Assembly: GCA_963693365.1 (NCBI GenBank)
Contig: CAVNZM010000004.1
Coordinates: forward strand, 14,198,001 to 14,262,000
Length of the DNA: 64,000 nucleotides
Origin: Amoebidium appalachense
Lineage: Eukaryota > Ichthyosporea
Direction of reading: 5' to 3'
Shown: positions 25,353 through 36,799 of the stretch, piece after piece
Layout: every line of letters starts with the position of its first letter
Numbering within the stretch: position 1 is the first letter of the stretch
Position numbers and translations under genes: made by a program
The notes under the pieces: generated by a model
The model's input: the letters and a program-made list of their open reading frames with translations, nothing else
The model's database searches: none
What the model was told of the DNA's origin: nothing

Positions 25353-28300
25353 ATGTTCAGAGAGAGCCAGGAAGAGTTTGAAGATGACCTGTTGCGGGCA
25401 CTGGATGCCGACCCGCAGCAGGTCCTGCAGGCCCACCCCTTTCTGCAGGCCATGTTGGCCCCACCACCCCCACCACCACCCCTCCCCGGCCTCGCCCCCG
25501 CCCCCGCCCCCATCAACCACCCCGATGACCCCCAGATCATTGCAATGCCCGCCGAGGGCAACTGGCGCCTGCGTTCCCGTGTCGATGACATGCAGGCACG
25601 GGGACTGGGTGTACGCGGCCACACCCTCGAGTACCAACCCCTGCACACCCTTGACGTGACCGAGTTCCCCCAGTTCTTTGCAGCCATGCTGTTCGATGCC
25701 ATTGCCCGTGCAGATGTGCAGGCGGGGGACATGCTGATTGTGCGTATCATCAGCCTGCACGTGCAGGCCAACGGTGTGGACAACCAGGTGGGGGATGATG
25801 GCAACCCCAATGCCGACGTCACCAACCGGCGTGTCTTTACGGCCGGCCCCATGGACGTGTTCAACGGAGATGTGAACGCCGTGGTGCTCAAGCTGATGGA
25901 GAACATACGTCAACGTACCCAGAGTGCAGCCGAGACGTTTATGGACGGCAGATCCAGCGTGCATCTGACGGTGGTCCGACCCAAGGACATGGTGAGGAGG
26001 GGGGCCTGCGGCACCCTGTCCACCAACACGGGGGTAAATGCACGCCGGCTGCAGGAGCTGGTGGAGGCCAAGGCCGTGGTGGATGTGACCGCCCTGGTGC
26101 AGGATGCATGCAGCACCGACGACCCACAGGTGACCGGGGAGACCCGCCTGGACCACCTGCAGCTGCACAGCTTTGCCTACGGCCCCAACTGTGCCCAGCT
26201 GACAGTGTGCCTGGTGTACTGCATGGTGATGTGGCTCAAGAAGGCTGCCAACGGCAACGAGCAGGCCAACCTGCCCACCGAGAACACACGCAAGGCCCTG
26301 GGCAGAGGGGGCGACCTCACGGGCCGCAAGGACCACCACGTGCTGTGCCACCTGCTGACCCCGGGGGATGTGATTGGGGTTGGCAACACGACCCTGGGGA
26401 GGTCGAGATCTTCGGGCTGCGGGGTGTGCACCCTGCTGATGCCCCCACCCAACTACCGTGCCTCTTTCCAGGACCGTTACCTGCGAAGATTGGTGAGGGC
26501 AACCCGTGTGCTGTGGGCCAAGTACGACCTGCCCGTGCCTGCAGAGGACGGCCTGACGGTGGATCAGCTGGGTGCAGCCGTGGATGCCCTCAACACGGCC
26601 ATTGCCGAGCGGCCTGAGTCAGTGACCCGCCTGCGGTTGGTGGTGGTGGACATGGACAGCAAGGGCAGGGTGCTACGCCGGTACGGGGATCTGAGCACGG
26701 CCCTACCCCCCTCCAAGCTGTGCACCATGTACATGGCCCACTCCCAGAAGCTGGGCCACTTCACGGCCATCACCTCGAGTGTCAGCACGACCATCGAGCG
26801 CCTGCGGCACGACAACCACACGGGGGAGGTACGCCGGAGCCTCAGCACCTGCTTCCACTGCAACCAGACCGTGCAAGCCAAGAACATGGGGGTGCACCGT
26901 TGTGTGAACCGGTGTGAGAACTGTGGATCAAAGGGGGACCGCAACGACCAGGCCAACGCCTGTGTGTGGACCCCCGAGCGCCGTCTGCAGCTTGCACAGG
27001 CAGGGGAGGAGGTATGGCCTTACCGTTGTGACGACTGCTGTGGCCTCTTCCCGTCGGCCAAGTGCATGGCCAACCACAGCACCAGGCTCAAGGGGGCAGC
27101 AGCCGGGGCCAGTGGCAAACGGCAATCCTTCTGCGACAACGTGTTCTGGTGCCGGTTGGACACGTGCACCCACGGCCTGCAGGGGTACAGGGTGGAGGGC
27201 AGTGGGGATGATGCCCGCAGGGTGTGTGTGTCGGGCAACCCTGCCGGCCGGTTCATCTACAAGTTCAAGTACGCCAGCGTGTGCCGGCTACGTCGGTTGC
27301 ACACCGCCCAGGAGCAAGGGGGGTACGATGCAGGTGCAGATGCAGGAGCCAACGACGAGGGGGAGGGCTGGGCCTGGGGCACGGACACGGGGGAGGACTC
27401 GGATGCCGAGGATGCCGACTCAGGCCCCCCACCCAGCCTTGCCGACTCGTCGGACGACGAAGGTGACGATGATGACAACGGCGATGGCATCGACCTCATG
27501 CAGATGTCTGAGGGGGAGGGGGATGACGGGGGTGAGCACGGGGGCAAGAGGAAGGACGACACGTGGACACAGCACCTGTGCACCGACTACGACTGCAAGG
27601 GGTGCGGGGGGGTACATGCCCGGCAACCACACGTGCCTCATACGCAGCAAGCGTGACCGTCCAGCGACGTGTGTACATGTGCACGCACACGGATGCAGAC
27701 GGCACGGCGTGCGACAGGGTGGCGTGCTACTCCAACGAGCATGGGCAGGGGGGAGGAGGGGGAGGAGGGGGAGGGGGAGGGGGATGGGTCACCTACACGG
27801 CAGAGGGCCAGGGTGGATGGTGCCGACGGCAGGGTGGGTGCACACGTGTGCAAACGGCACGTGCCCGACGACGATGGCAGCAGGGGGCCGTGGAAGCAGA
27901 CCCGGCAGCCCATCAGGGACATCGTGCTGGACTTCGAGACCATGCCCGTGCCTGCCCCCGACCACACGGCCGAAAACCCCCACTTCATCCACATCGTGTA
28001 CCACGCTGTGGCCATGTACGTCGAGCCAATGGACGGCCAGCCCTCAACCCCCATCGTCTTCTGGCCGGAGGACCTGGCCGACGGCAAGAACGGGTGGGAT
28101 GTGCTGATGGAGGACCACCACCAGGTGATTGACAAGGTGGTGGCATGGCTGTTCGACACCCCTGCCCATGCCGGCGGCCGGGTGTACTGCCACAACGGCA
28201 GCGGCTTTGACTTCCACTTTGTGACCAAGAGGGTGGTGGGCAGCCAGGACTACGTTGTAAACAGTTGAACTAGTTGGGATAAGGCAGAGAACAACTGAAT

Positions 28301-31300
28301 CAGAATAAAGACAGAGAACGGGTAGTAAGGCACACGCGGCCAGGTTACTATTTAATGTGCTCGTTCAGAGTGATCCCCCGTACTGGGACGGCTTGTTTAT
28401 ATAGCCCCCAGGTTCCGGATCATCTGGATGGGTGGCATTGATGCCTTCGTGACTTCTGACCAGTCAGAAGAGTGCGGTCGTCTTTATGTGCACACAGTGC
28501 ACCAATAACATGAAGCTAACTAAAAGGATAACTTTGTGGCAAATGATTGGTCAATACTTAAGCCCGTTTAGGTTTATGCAACTGGGTCTGATTTCCTTAT
28601 TGGTTCCGTTCGTTTAGCTATAGATGTCGCCTCCGTAGTGGATGAGACTTGCATTCCTATCCTAGCGGTTCTCGAATTCTATTGGTTCATACTGACTGCA
28701 CGGCCACTGCATATTGCCGGCGCCGCGGCTCAGTCGTGAGCCGCAACCCGCGGCTGTCGCGTGTGATATTGATCTGATCATATGTACACAATATCTACGT
28801 GATCACTATGATATGTACAGTATATTCGTAATAGTAAACATGTACGGCGTGTACAGATGTTTACATACGTGTACGTGCCCATCATGGCCAACAGCAAGAT
28901 CAAGTCCTGCCGTATACGCCACTACGTCAAGAATGCCGGTGCACCAGCAGCCCCCGTGCCCATGCGGGTGGATGGTGATGGTGATGGTGATGGTGCCGAT
29001 GGCCATGGCCATGGCCACGATGGCAATGACCATGGTGATGGCCATGGTGATGTGCAGCAGCAGCAGCCGGCAGCAGCAGCAGCATGCACTGGCCGGAAGA
29101 GGAGGCACGGGGGGCAGAGGGGGGACGGCAGCCGCACGACGGTGGTGGAGCTGACGTTCGTGGACACCCTCAACTTCCTCACCATGTCGCTGTCGGACGC
29201 AGGCAAGGCCATGGGGTGCCAGGAGACGAAGGGCCACTTCCCCCACCATGCAGCCACCTTTGCCAACTTCAAGGCCGGCCACATCCCCTTCCCCGGGCCC
29301 GAGGACTTTGGGGCCCAGGACATGAAGCCCAAGCAGCATGCTGCCTTCATGCAGTGGTGGCGGGAGGAGCAGGCACGGCTGCAGGGGCAGGCACCGGCGG
29401 GCACGTGCTACGACATTGCCCAGCAGTGCGAGGACTACTGTGTCAAGGACGTGGTGCTGCTGCAGCAGGTGGTCAAGGCCTTCATGTCGAAACTCATCGT
29501 GCTGACGGGCATCGACCCCTTCACGTGCGTCACCCTTGCTTCCCTCGCCATGCACTTCTGGATCACGCAGGCCATGCCCAAGGACGTGGCCGTGATGCGT
29601 GACCAGACCATGGGCAACGTGAACAGCAGCAAGAAGGAGCAGGAGTACATCGACTACGTCACCCACGGCCTGGGGGTGGGGCCAGACGACGTTGCACGGC
29701 ACGTGGCCACCGGGTACGGCCCCCACGGCAGGGCCACGGCCGATGCCAAGGCCACCCACGACGACGGCACGTGCACCTACTACTTCTTCCACGGGTGCGT
29801 GTTCCATGGGTGCCCCGACTGCAACCGGCACGAGGATCTGACGATGAGGGTGGTGAAGAGGCCGGCCAGGGAGGCCTACGACAGCACCATGGCCCACGAG
29901 AGGTACATCCGTGCCCAGGGCCACAAGGTGCAGAGCATGTGGGAGTGCAGGTGGGACAGGCTGAGGCAGAGCCCCGAGGTCAAGGCTGCACTTGCGGCAC
30001 AGGCGGCACGGAGGGAGGGCGCCGGCAGGGTGGCCCCCGTGCCCACGGGCCCGGTGCAGTTCCGTGATGCCTTCTTTGGTGGCCGTACGGAGGTCATCAC
30101 CCGTCACATCGAGGTGAAGGAGGAGGACTGGCCGGAGGCAGGCCTCAAGTACGTCGACGTCACCTCCCTCTACCCGTACGTGATGATTGACAAGTACATG
30201 CCGGTGGGCAAGTCACAGTGGTTCACGTCACTGCCCATCAAGACGGAGGACCACCCCACGGCCATCGTCACTGACGCCCGGGTGCTGAAGGAGAGGCTCG
30301 ACAAGACGTGCCGTATGACCCCCGGCTCCCCCCAGGCCAGGACCAAGGGGTACTTTGGTGTTGCACGTGTGAGGGTGCTCCCCCCCCAGGGACCTGTTCA
30401 TCCCCGTGCTGCCTGTGCGTATGACGGGTGCCCAGGGGTACGACAAGCTGGGCTTTGTGCTGTGCCGGGCCTGCAGCAGCAAGGAGGAGGCCCGGGCCAC
30501 CTGCATGGACGAGGACGGCAACCCCAGGGTACGTGAGCACACACTGTGCACACACACGGACGAGGAGAGGGCACTGGTGGGCACGTGGACGACGGAGGAG
30601 CTGAAGGTGGCCGTGCGTGATGGGTACACCATCCTCGACGTGTACGACGTGGTGCACTTCAAGAAACGCACCAAGAACCTCTTCCGGAAGTACGTGCAGA
30701 CGTTCCTGAAGGTGAAGCTCACCAGCACCACCGTAGATCCGGCCGACATCCCCGCCCTCGTGCACCTGTTCAAGGAGCACTACGGCATCACGGTGGCCGC
30801 CCACGAGTTCGAGCCCAACCCGGCCCTGCGTACCATCAGCAACCTGTTTCTGAACAGCCTCTGGGGCAAGCTGGTGCAGAGGGCAGGGCTGGACACCATC
30901 GAGTTTGTCGACGACGTCGACCGGCTGAGGCTGCTGGTGACGAACCCCAACCTGCTGGTGCTCGACGTCGAGCCCATCGGCGAGCAGAGGGTGGCCATCA
31001 AGTACCGGCCCAAGAAGGAGACGGCCCCACCCCCCTCCTACGCCAACATCGCCATCGGCACGTACGTGACGGCCCATGCCCGGCTGCACCTCTACGGGGC
31101 CCTCCGGTCCCTCTCCCCCCAGCAGGTGGTGTACATGGACACCGACTCCATCGTCTACCACTACGACAGCAGGGTGCCCCACCTCAGCCACAACATCGAC
31201 TCCACCAACGGGGACTTGCTGGGCAACTGGAAGAACGAGACGTCGACACCCATCGTCGAGTTTGTGGGGGTGGCCCCCAAGACGTATGCCTACCGCACCC

Positions 31301-31605
31301 AGGACGGCAAGACCGACGTGAAGGTCAAGGGCATCACCCTGTCCCGCCGGGCGGTCGACATTGTGAACCTCCCCAGCCTGCGCATGCTGGTGCACGGCGA
31401 GCTGCCGAGTGTGAGCGTCACCAACCACCGGCTGCTGCGGGAGCCCGTGCCCGGGGTCCCCCACAACTACCACCTGGCCAGCAAGGACCAGCGCAAGACA
31501 CAGTCGGGGGCGTTCGACAAGAGGGGGGTGTTCGAGGCGGCCGACGGCAGTGTACGCAGCTACCCCATCGGGTGGGCGGCACCGGAGGGGGCCCTGCAGT
31601 TTTGA
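25353..31605 (+). pseudogene. polB: Protein-primed family B DNA polymerase, frameshifted and split by a solo LTR
   Basis: Replicates the element. The first ORF (25,353-27,656) is a 767-residue N-terminal region with Cys/His zinc-finger-like pairs (about residues 508-545, 569-585, 755-760), as seen in Maverick polymerases. The exonuclease domain follows: DFET (Exo I, about 27,930), HNGSGFDFHF (Exo II, about 28,192) and YCVKD (Exo III, about 29,437). Polymerase motif A, DVTSLYP, is near 30,157. Motif B-like LNSLWGK is near 30,848 and motif C, YMDTDS, near 31,132. The frame is broken at a G7 run near 27,606, at one or two further points before about 27,800, and at a C8 run near 30,388. An inserted LTR (28,256-28,865) separates Exo II from Exo III. 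All catalytic motifs are otherwise present. Terminal protein may lie in the long N-terminal part, but this is not shown. Confidence 0.92.
28256..28865 (-). mobile_element. Solo LTR (family B) inside polB
   Basis: This 610-bp unit starts TGTAAACAGTTG and ends GATGTTTACA, with a perfect 5-bp target-site duplication TACGT (28,251-28,255 and 28,866-28,870). Its reverse complement matches the LTRs at 41,469 and 44,580 at both ends and in the TATATA-containing middle, but it is about 130 bp longer, so it is a diverged subfamily. Removing the LTR plus one TSD copy leaves the polB frame open at this point. Confidence 0.92.
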
Positions 31606-32058
31606 GTGGGGGAGGGGTAGGGGGAGGGAGGGGGGTTAGTTAGGAGGTAGTCTAGCAGTGAAAAATTATGTGGTGTGTTTGTTAACTTAGCATTAGAAGA
31701 AAGAAAAATGGGGTGCAGGGTGCACGGGCAGGGGGGTCACCGGCAGAAGATGAAAAAGATGGTGTTTTTAGGCATACACCACGTGCACCGTATGCACGAG
31801 GGGAGGCAGCCAATAAATTCAGAGCTCAATGCAAAACCAAGCATGTCCAATGTGTCCTTCGGCAAAAGCAACACCAACACCGGAACCATACACGTGTACA
31901 AGGGCGGGAGGCTTGCCAAAAAGAGCAGGCACCAGCACATATAAAAGGCACACACGTGTGCACAGACACGTCACTTTTTTCCAACACAAAAACAGTCAAC
32001 ATTACGAATTAGGTGAACTTCGGCCGAAACACACACACACACACTGACACGGAAAAAA
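31606..32058 (+). promoter_or_regulatory. Spacer with TATA box upstream of the VLTF3-like gene
   Basis: TATAAAAG at 31,940-31,947 lies 112 bp before the next start codon. A short ORF (31,708-31,944, 78 residues) overlaps the region, is unlike any family I know and is not called as a gene. Confidence 0.5.
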
Positions 32059-32943
32059 ATGGACGAAGACACGTTGCTAAGTATGGTGGCAGACACCACG
32101 GACCCTGAGAAGCTGCTAGACCTGTGCCCCTTCCTCTACGACATGTACTGCAACACCACCACACAGCCACGGCCACGGCCACAGACACAAGGGTGCTGGT
32201 GGGCATACTGCAAGGAGAGGGAGACGTGCACGGGGGAACACGACGAATACGAGCACGACGGAGGGGACCAGGAGTACGTGTACGAGGGGAGGGGGGAGGG
32301 AGGGGGGAGGGGGAGGGGGAGGGGGGAGGAGGAGGACTGGGTGTACGACGGGAGGGGGTGGGAGGGCAGCGACGGGGAGGGGAGGAAGACGTATGAGGGG
32401 TGCACGGCCTTCTGGGACAGAAAGAGGTCACTGCCATACAGACACATTAACCACTTCAAGCAGCTGCTGCAGTCGGTGCAGGGCCTGAATGCGAGTATGG
32501 GTGACATGCAGGAGGGGGTGGTGGCAGCATTCAGGGGCGTGCAAGGCATAGAGAACGCCGACCAGGCAAGGAGGGTGCTGAGACAGAACAAACTCACCCA
32601 ACACTACACACGCGTGCCTTACATACTTAACAGGTTGTACGGGCACCCCCTCCCCAGGTTTACGTGCGAGCAGTTGGAGGTCTTGACGGGCATGCTTAAG
32701 TTTTGCTTGTCGTGGCACCGGAGACACAAGGAGGACACACGGAAGAACTTTGTGGGGTACCCCTTCCTGTTGGTGAAAATGGTAGGGTTAGTGCGTGGTA
32801 TGGACGCGGGAGTAATAGCCAGGCTGGTGCCCACGGTCAAAAGCAAAGTGACTAGAGTAAAGAGTGATAGGGTGTGGGCACGGCTGGAGAGGGACCTTAA
32901 AAACTACCACATGCTAGTGGAACATAACATGTTCTGCCTGTAG
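32059..32943 (+). CDS. VLTF3-like late transcription factor
   Basis: The protein has 294 residues. The C-terminal half (about residues 165-245) fits the poxvirus-type VLTF3 domain of large DNA viruses and some Polinton-like viruses. It has LRQNKLTQHYTRVPYILNRL, then GHPLPRF, then TRKNFVGYPFLLVKMVGL, matching the usual Y.H.P.I...L.G...P...RKNF..Y.F...K spacing. The N-terminal zinc ribbon common in VLTF3 is not clear. Instead a Cys-rich patch (about residues 47-58) is followed by a long Gly/Arg/Glu tract. Expected role: switching on late (capsid) genes with host or viral RNA polymerase. Start chosen at the first ATG after the TATA box. Intact. Confidence 0.75.
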   Translation: MDEDTLLSMVADTTDPEKLLDLCPFLYDMYCNTTTQPRPRPQTQGCWWAYCKERETCTGEHDEYEHDGGDQEYVYEGRGEGGGRGRGRGEEEDWVYDGRGWEGSDGEGRKTYEGCTAFWDRKRSLPYRHINHFKQLLQSVQGLNASMGDMQEGVVAAFRGVQGIENADQARRVLRQNKLTQHYTRVPYILNRLYGHPLPRFTCEQLEVLTGMLKFCLSWHRRHKEDTRKNFVGYPFLLVKMVGLVRGMDAGVIARLVPTVKSKVTRVKSDRVWARLERDLKNYHMLVEHNMFCL

Positions 32944-33072
32944 GCGGGTAGCCAGGTGCTACCTGCTCTGCATTTAGAGACAACACTGCACAATAGAATG
33001 GGTTGTGGCAGGCGTGGGGCGGTAGTGGGGGTGTGCCAGCACGTGCCCACACTACCGTCGACCCGCCCAGGT

Positions 33073-33264
33073 TTATTTGAACACCACAGGTGCCGTACGA
33101 ATGGGTCTGTTGGCGTTGACGCCGGACAGTTTTACGGTGTAGGCCAGGGGACGTTGCCGAAAGTCCCGTATGGTGGACACGTCCATGACATTCAGGTTGT
33201 TGTTCTGTTCCGGGAAGATAAACGGCCTCTTGCGTGTGGGGGGCCCGCCGGGGTTGAGCTCCAT
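33073..33264 (-). CDS. Small unknown protein, 63 aa
   Basis: Last gene of the leftward structural block. Basic N-terminus with PTRKRPFIFPEQNNN, no membrane segment. Family not recognised. It is counted as a gene because it has an ATG, balanced composition and lies in line with the minus-strand genes. It could be a virion core peptide. Confidence 0.5.
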   Translation of the reverse strand: MELNPGGPPTRKRPFIFPEQNNNLNVMDVSTIRDFRQRPLAYTVKLSGVNANRPIRTAPVVFK

Positions 33265-33303
33265 GATGCTGCTGCAGGCTGTTTACACTAGCACACACAA
33301 TAT

Positions 33304-33525
33304 TTAAAAGTTTTGGAAGGAGCTCTGGTCGGCGGCCACGGGCCACGGTGTGTAGGTGGGGGGTCTGGGCCTCATGGTCCCCCCTGGCCCCTCGACGACG
33401 TTGCCCGGGCCGTAGAACGGGCGGGTCTGTGGTGCGGGTCGGGCGCGGTAGGGTAGGGGTACGGGGAGGGGTGCCAGCGGGTGGGGCAAAGCGTGCATGC
33501 GCATGTGCTCGGTGCTGTGTGCCAT
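33304..33525 (-). CDS. Small proline-rich protein, 73 aa
   Basis: Pro/Arg/His-rich, starts MAHSTEHMRMHALPHPL, not recognised. It lies between two other leftward ORFs with spacers of about 30-40 bp, which supports it. Composition alone would allow a spurious ORF. Confidence 0.4.
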   Translation of the reverse strand: MAHSTEHMRMHALPHPLAPLPVPLPYRARPAPQTRPFYGPGNVVEGPGGTMRPRPPTYTPWPVAADQSSFQNF

Positions 33526-33556
33526 GTCTGCCGCCGCTGCTGCCTAATGACGTAGA

Positions 33557-36345
33557 TTATTTGCCGGCACCCTTCTTCCTCTTGGCCGTGTTCTTCTTCT
33601 TCTTCTTCTTCTTCTCCTTGCTGGCTGTCTTGGTACGGTACACCCCACGGGCAGACTTAGGGACCGGGCCGCCCTCGACATACCCGGCGGCATGGCTGGC
33701 CGGCACAACCCCTGGCCTGTGCACGTGTGCATGCACGTGCGGGTGGTGTGGGTGCCTGGGCATGTCCCCCCTCCCGTAGTCGGCATGATGGTGCACGGCC
33801 GCTGCCAGCCCAGGGGTGGCTGTGGGTGAAGGGGCACCGGTGGGGGTGGGCACGAGGAAGCTCGGACCATGTGGCCACGTGGGGGTGCCTGTGGGGGTGG
33901 GGTGAGCAGTAGCCGTGGCTGTTGGCGTGTACGGTAGGCGTGGTACGTCAGTGTTGTTGCCTTTGGTAGCAACCTTCAGCATGTGCAGAGCTACCCCCAA
34001 TGCTACCTTCTGGAGTTCTTCGAGGGTGTCACGGTTCCCCAACACGGCCTCTTGCAGGTTCGGGCCACCGCCACCAACACCGCCGTCAGCAATAGCCGGC
34101 GGGCCACCGTCACCATGGTGGCCCCTTACCACGTTGCCCAGAAGCTGGCGTGCTGCCCCCATGAACACCCCCCTCACGTAGGAGGCCACGGCAGGGTGGT
34201 CCCACCCCGTCTGGTCCTCCCTCACCCGCCTTGTGAACTCCTCCGGGCTCTCCCGCCCGAGCATGTCAAGGTGTTCCCGCAACCCCTGCCAAAAGGGACT
34301 CAGCACCCCCTCCTCGTCGGGTCGGGCGGGGGACGTGGGGGGTCTCCACACGGCGGCAGCACCCCCTGTTTGCGAGACCGCCCTCTTGGTGCTTGGGTAC
34401 GTCGTCACGTCACCGTCATAGCCGATGGCTGCTGGGGTGGGGCTGGGGCTGGGGGTGGGCGTGGTGGTGGTGGTGGTGGTGGGGCCGTCAATACCGAGGG
34501 GCAGGTCTGAAAGCTTCCCCCCTCGCACACGGTACTCATACAGGGCCTGCCTCGAGGCCTTGGGCTCTTCCTTCTTGAGTCCCCAAGCTACAAATTTGAT
34601 GGCTTGGTACGGGGCGAAACCCTGCAGAGCTTGATAATACTCGGGGTGTTTGTCCAACAACTCTTTCTCAAAGTCCCACATGGGCTCCTGGAACTCGTAA
34701 TTGGCTGGTGCCAGAGCGTTTGCGACGTCCAAGAGCGTGACGTTGGACAAGGGTAGTTTCATTTTCCACACATCCAGCTCGTTGGTGGGCGTCGGTGTAG
34801 GTGTGACTGTGGGGTGGGCCTGGGACTCGGGCGTTGGGGGCGCAGGCACGAGGGGGAAGGCTTCGGCCCAAATTTGCAACGGCCACCCGCCAGACTTTGG
34901 CGGCCGTGGGGGTATCATGGCCGGCGGGTCGGGTCCACGGTAGGCAGGAGACTGGGGGTACGGCGTTGGTGCCGGTTGTAGTGGTGGGGGGAAGGGTATG
35001 GCCGGGGCAGTCGGCCTCCGCCGTGGCCCGTTACGACCCATGGGCAGGCCGGCACCGTTCCCTTTGGCGGGCGACTGTGGCGGGGGTTGAACCGTCTGCG
35101 GCGGGAAGGGTATGGGTGGTCCGTCCGGCTTGGCCGGCAGGTGGGGGGCCATGGGGGTCTGTGGGTTGAGCTCCGGGGGGAAGGGCACGGGGGTGGCCGG
35201 TTCTTTGGGTGCCTTCCAATACAAGGACTCTGGCGGGGTGGGCATGGTGGGACCGGTCATATGGGGTGCCAAGACCCCCACATGGAGTGGGGAGGGGCGG
35301 TTGGGGTCGTTGCCGGCCAGGGTAACCGGCCGTGGACGTGGCCAGGCACTGGTCGTTGGCTCATCGTCGTCGTCGTCGTCATCGGGAGGCGTGTGTAGAG
35401 GTTGTACCGGGGCTACGGTGGGTCCGTGGGCTACCGCAGGCTCCACAACGTCGACGTGCTTGCTTGCCACGGCCACCGGCAGTGACCCAGGACGGGTTGT
35501 GCTGGTCCGTGTCACCGGCAGACCGGTGCCTTTCCCTTTGCCGGGCACCCTCGACCGGTCTGGCTTGGACGTCGGGAGGGGCCGGCCCGTCGAGGGGGGA
35601 AAGGGTATGGGTGGACCGTTGGGCTTGGCCGGCAGGTGGGGTGCCGTGGGAGTCTGTGGGTCAAGCTCTGGGGGGAAGGCCACGGGGACACGGGGCGGGG
35701 GAGGCACCTCCCATTTCAGGGACTCTGGCGGGGTGGGCATGGTGGGGCCGGCCACATGGGGCGCCAGGGGCCCGAAGGAGGGTGCAGGCTCGTTATGGGG
35801 CCGGCGGCGTGGTGCGTTTGGGGCAGGGGTTTTGGGCGGTGGAGGTGGCTTGGGAGGTGGGGGGGTACGGTATGGCCGGAGCCCGGCCCGGGGGTGTGGC
35901 CGGGACAGGTGGGGGGAGGGGGTGGGGTCGGCAGGGGGGCCACGTCGGGCAAGGGGGGCGGAGGTGCCCTAGGTCTGTTCCACACGTACGTGCTACCGTA
36001 CTTGTCCTCAAAGTGCTCATAGCCAGGGTGGTAGGCTACGTCTACCTTCACCACCTCCGGCAACCGACCACCCCACCGCTCCAGTGGCTGGTTGGGGTCC
36101 AGATATGTGTGGGCCTTCTTGAAAAATGCCTCAACCCCACCCCTGACCAACGCCTTGTAGCTATGTCGGAGTAGTGAAAGTTTGGGAGTCCCAAAGTACC
36201 CAACGGTGGTCTCCCGCCACTTGCCTGAATGCACGTCTTCCGGGTACTGGTACTTGACAGTGTACCTGCCCAGGGGCCAAACCCTACTCGTCTCAGAGTC
36301 CAAGTCATCAGCATGCCCATGAGGCTGCTGCACGTTGGGGGACAT
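33557..36345 (-). CDS. Large proline-rich structural protein (one frameshift)
   Basis: Two overlapping minus-strand ORFs (35,716-36,345 and 33,557-35,755) read best as one gene of about 930 residues with a frame change between about 35,760 and 35,950. The N-terminal part is compact (motifs RVWPLGRYTVKYQYPED and WRETTVGYFGTPKLS). The middle has two copies of a roughly 160-residue Pro-rich unit with GPTMPTPPESL and ELxPQTPxAPHLPAKP, about 490 bp apart. A folded segment (WKMKLPLSNVTLLDVANALA) and a Lys-rich tail follow. The layout of Pro-rich linkers and basic tail resembles virion core or minor capsid proteins, but no family was recognised. Position beside the MCP supports a virion role. Confidence 0.6.
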
Positions 36346-36378
36346 GGTGGACACGGTGTTGTTGTAAACTGGTGTTTA

Positions 36379-36756
36379 TTATTTCGCAGCGTACTGCGCC
36401 ATGGGTTGCCGGGCAAAGCTGCCCTGGGGGTCACTGCTGTGCCCCACCCTCACGGGCGTAAAGTCGACATAGTAGGACTTGCTGTTGAGGGGGAGCCCCC
36501 TGCTGCCCAGACCGCTCCTGCCGGGCATGGAGGGCACGTGGTTGTCGGTGGGCAGGTTGTTGAAGGTCGGCAGCCGGCTGAAGGGCACACCGTACACGCC
36601 GGCCTGGAAGGCGGCGTCCGTGTGCCGTGCCCGGTAGGGGGCCGCGTGGGCAGCCTCGTACTCGGCCTCGGGTGCCAGCTTGTAGCCGTACACGGCCGCC
36701 TGCGTGGGTGTGGGCGCCAGTGGAATACCGTTGACGTTGGCCATGGCCGCGTTCAT
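36379..36756 (-). CDS. Unknown small structural-block protein, 125 aa
   Basis: Directly downstream of the MCP (43 bp). Ala/Tyr-rich N-terminus, with RLPTFNNLPTDNHVPSMPGRSGLG in the middle. A GTG 18 bp upstream gives a longer reading, but the ATG at 36,756 is preferred. No membrane segment, no recognised family. Co-orientation with MCP and ATPase suggests a capsid-associated role. Confidence 0.6.
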   Translation of the reverse strand: MNAAMANVNGIPLAPTPTQAAVYGYKLAPEAEYEAAHAAPYRARHTDAAFQAGVYGVPFSRLPTFNNLPTDNHVPSMPGRSGLGSRGLPLNSKSYYVDFTPVRVGHSSDPQGSFARQPMAQYAAK

Positions 36757-36799
36757 ACTTGCTAGGTGGCCCACACAATTTGCACCTTTGAGTTCAAAG

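Noticed and set aside
25341-26351. Long reverse-strand ORF over the polB N-terminus
   Set aside because: It is a shadow of GC-rich codons on the other strand; the plus strand carries polymerase-type zinc-finger motifs and the reverse reading has no recognisable family.
28806-30107. 433-residue reverse-strand ORF over polB
   Set aside because: The plus strand carries Exo III and leads into motif A in frame. The reverse reading is His/Val/Leu-rich and without motifs.
34701-36174. Long plus-strand Gly/Trp-rich ORFs over the Pro-rich gene
   Set aside because: These are complement artefacts of Pro codons, in conflict with the leftward gene order.
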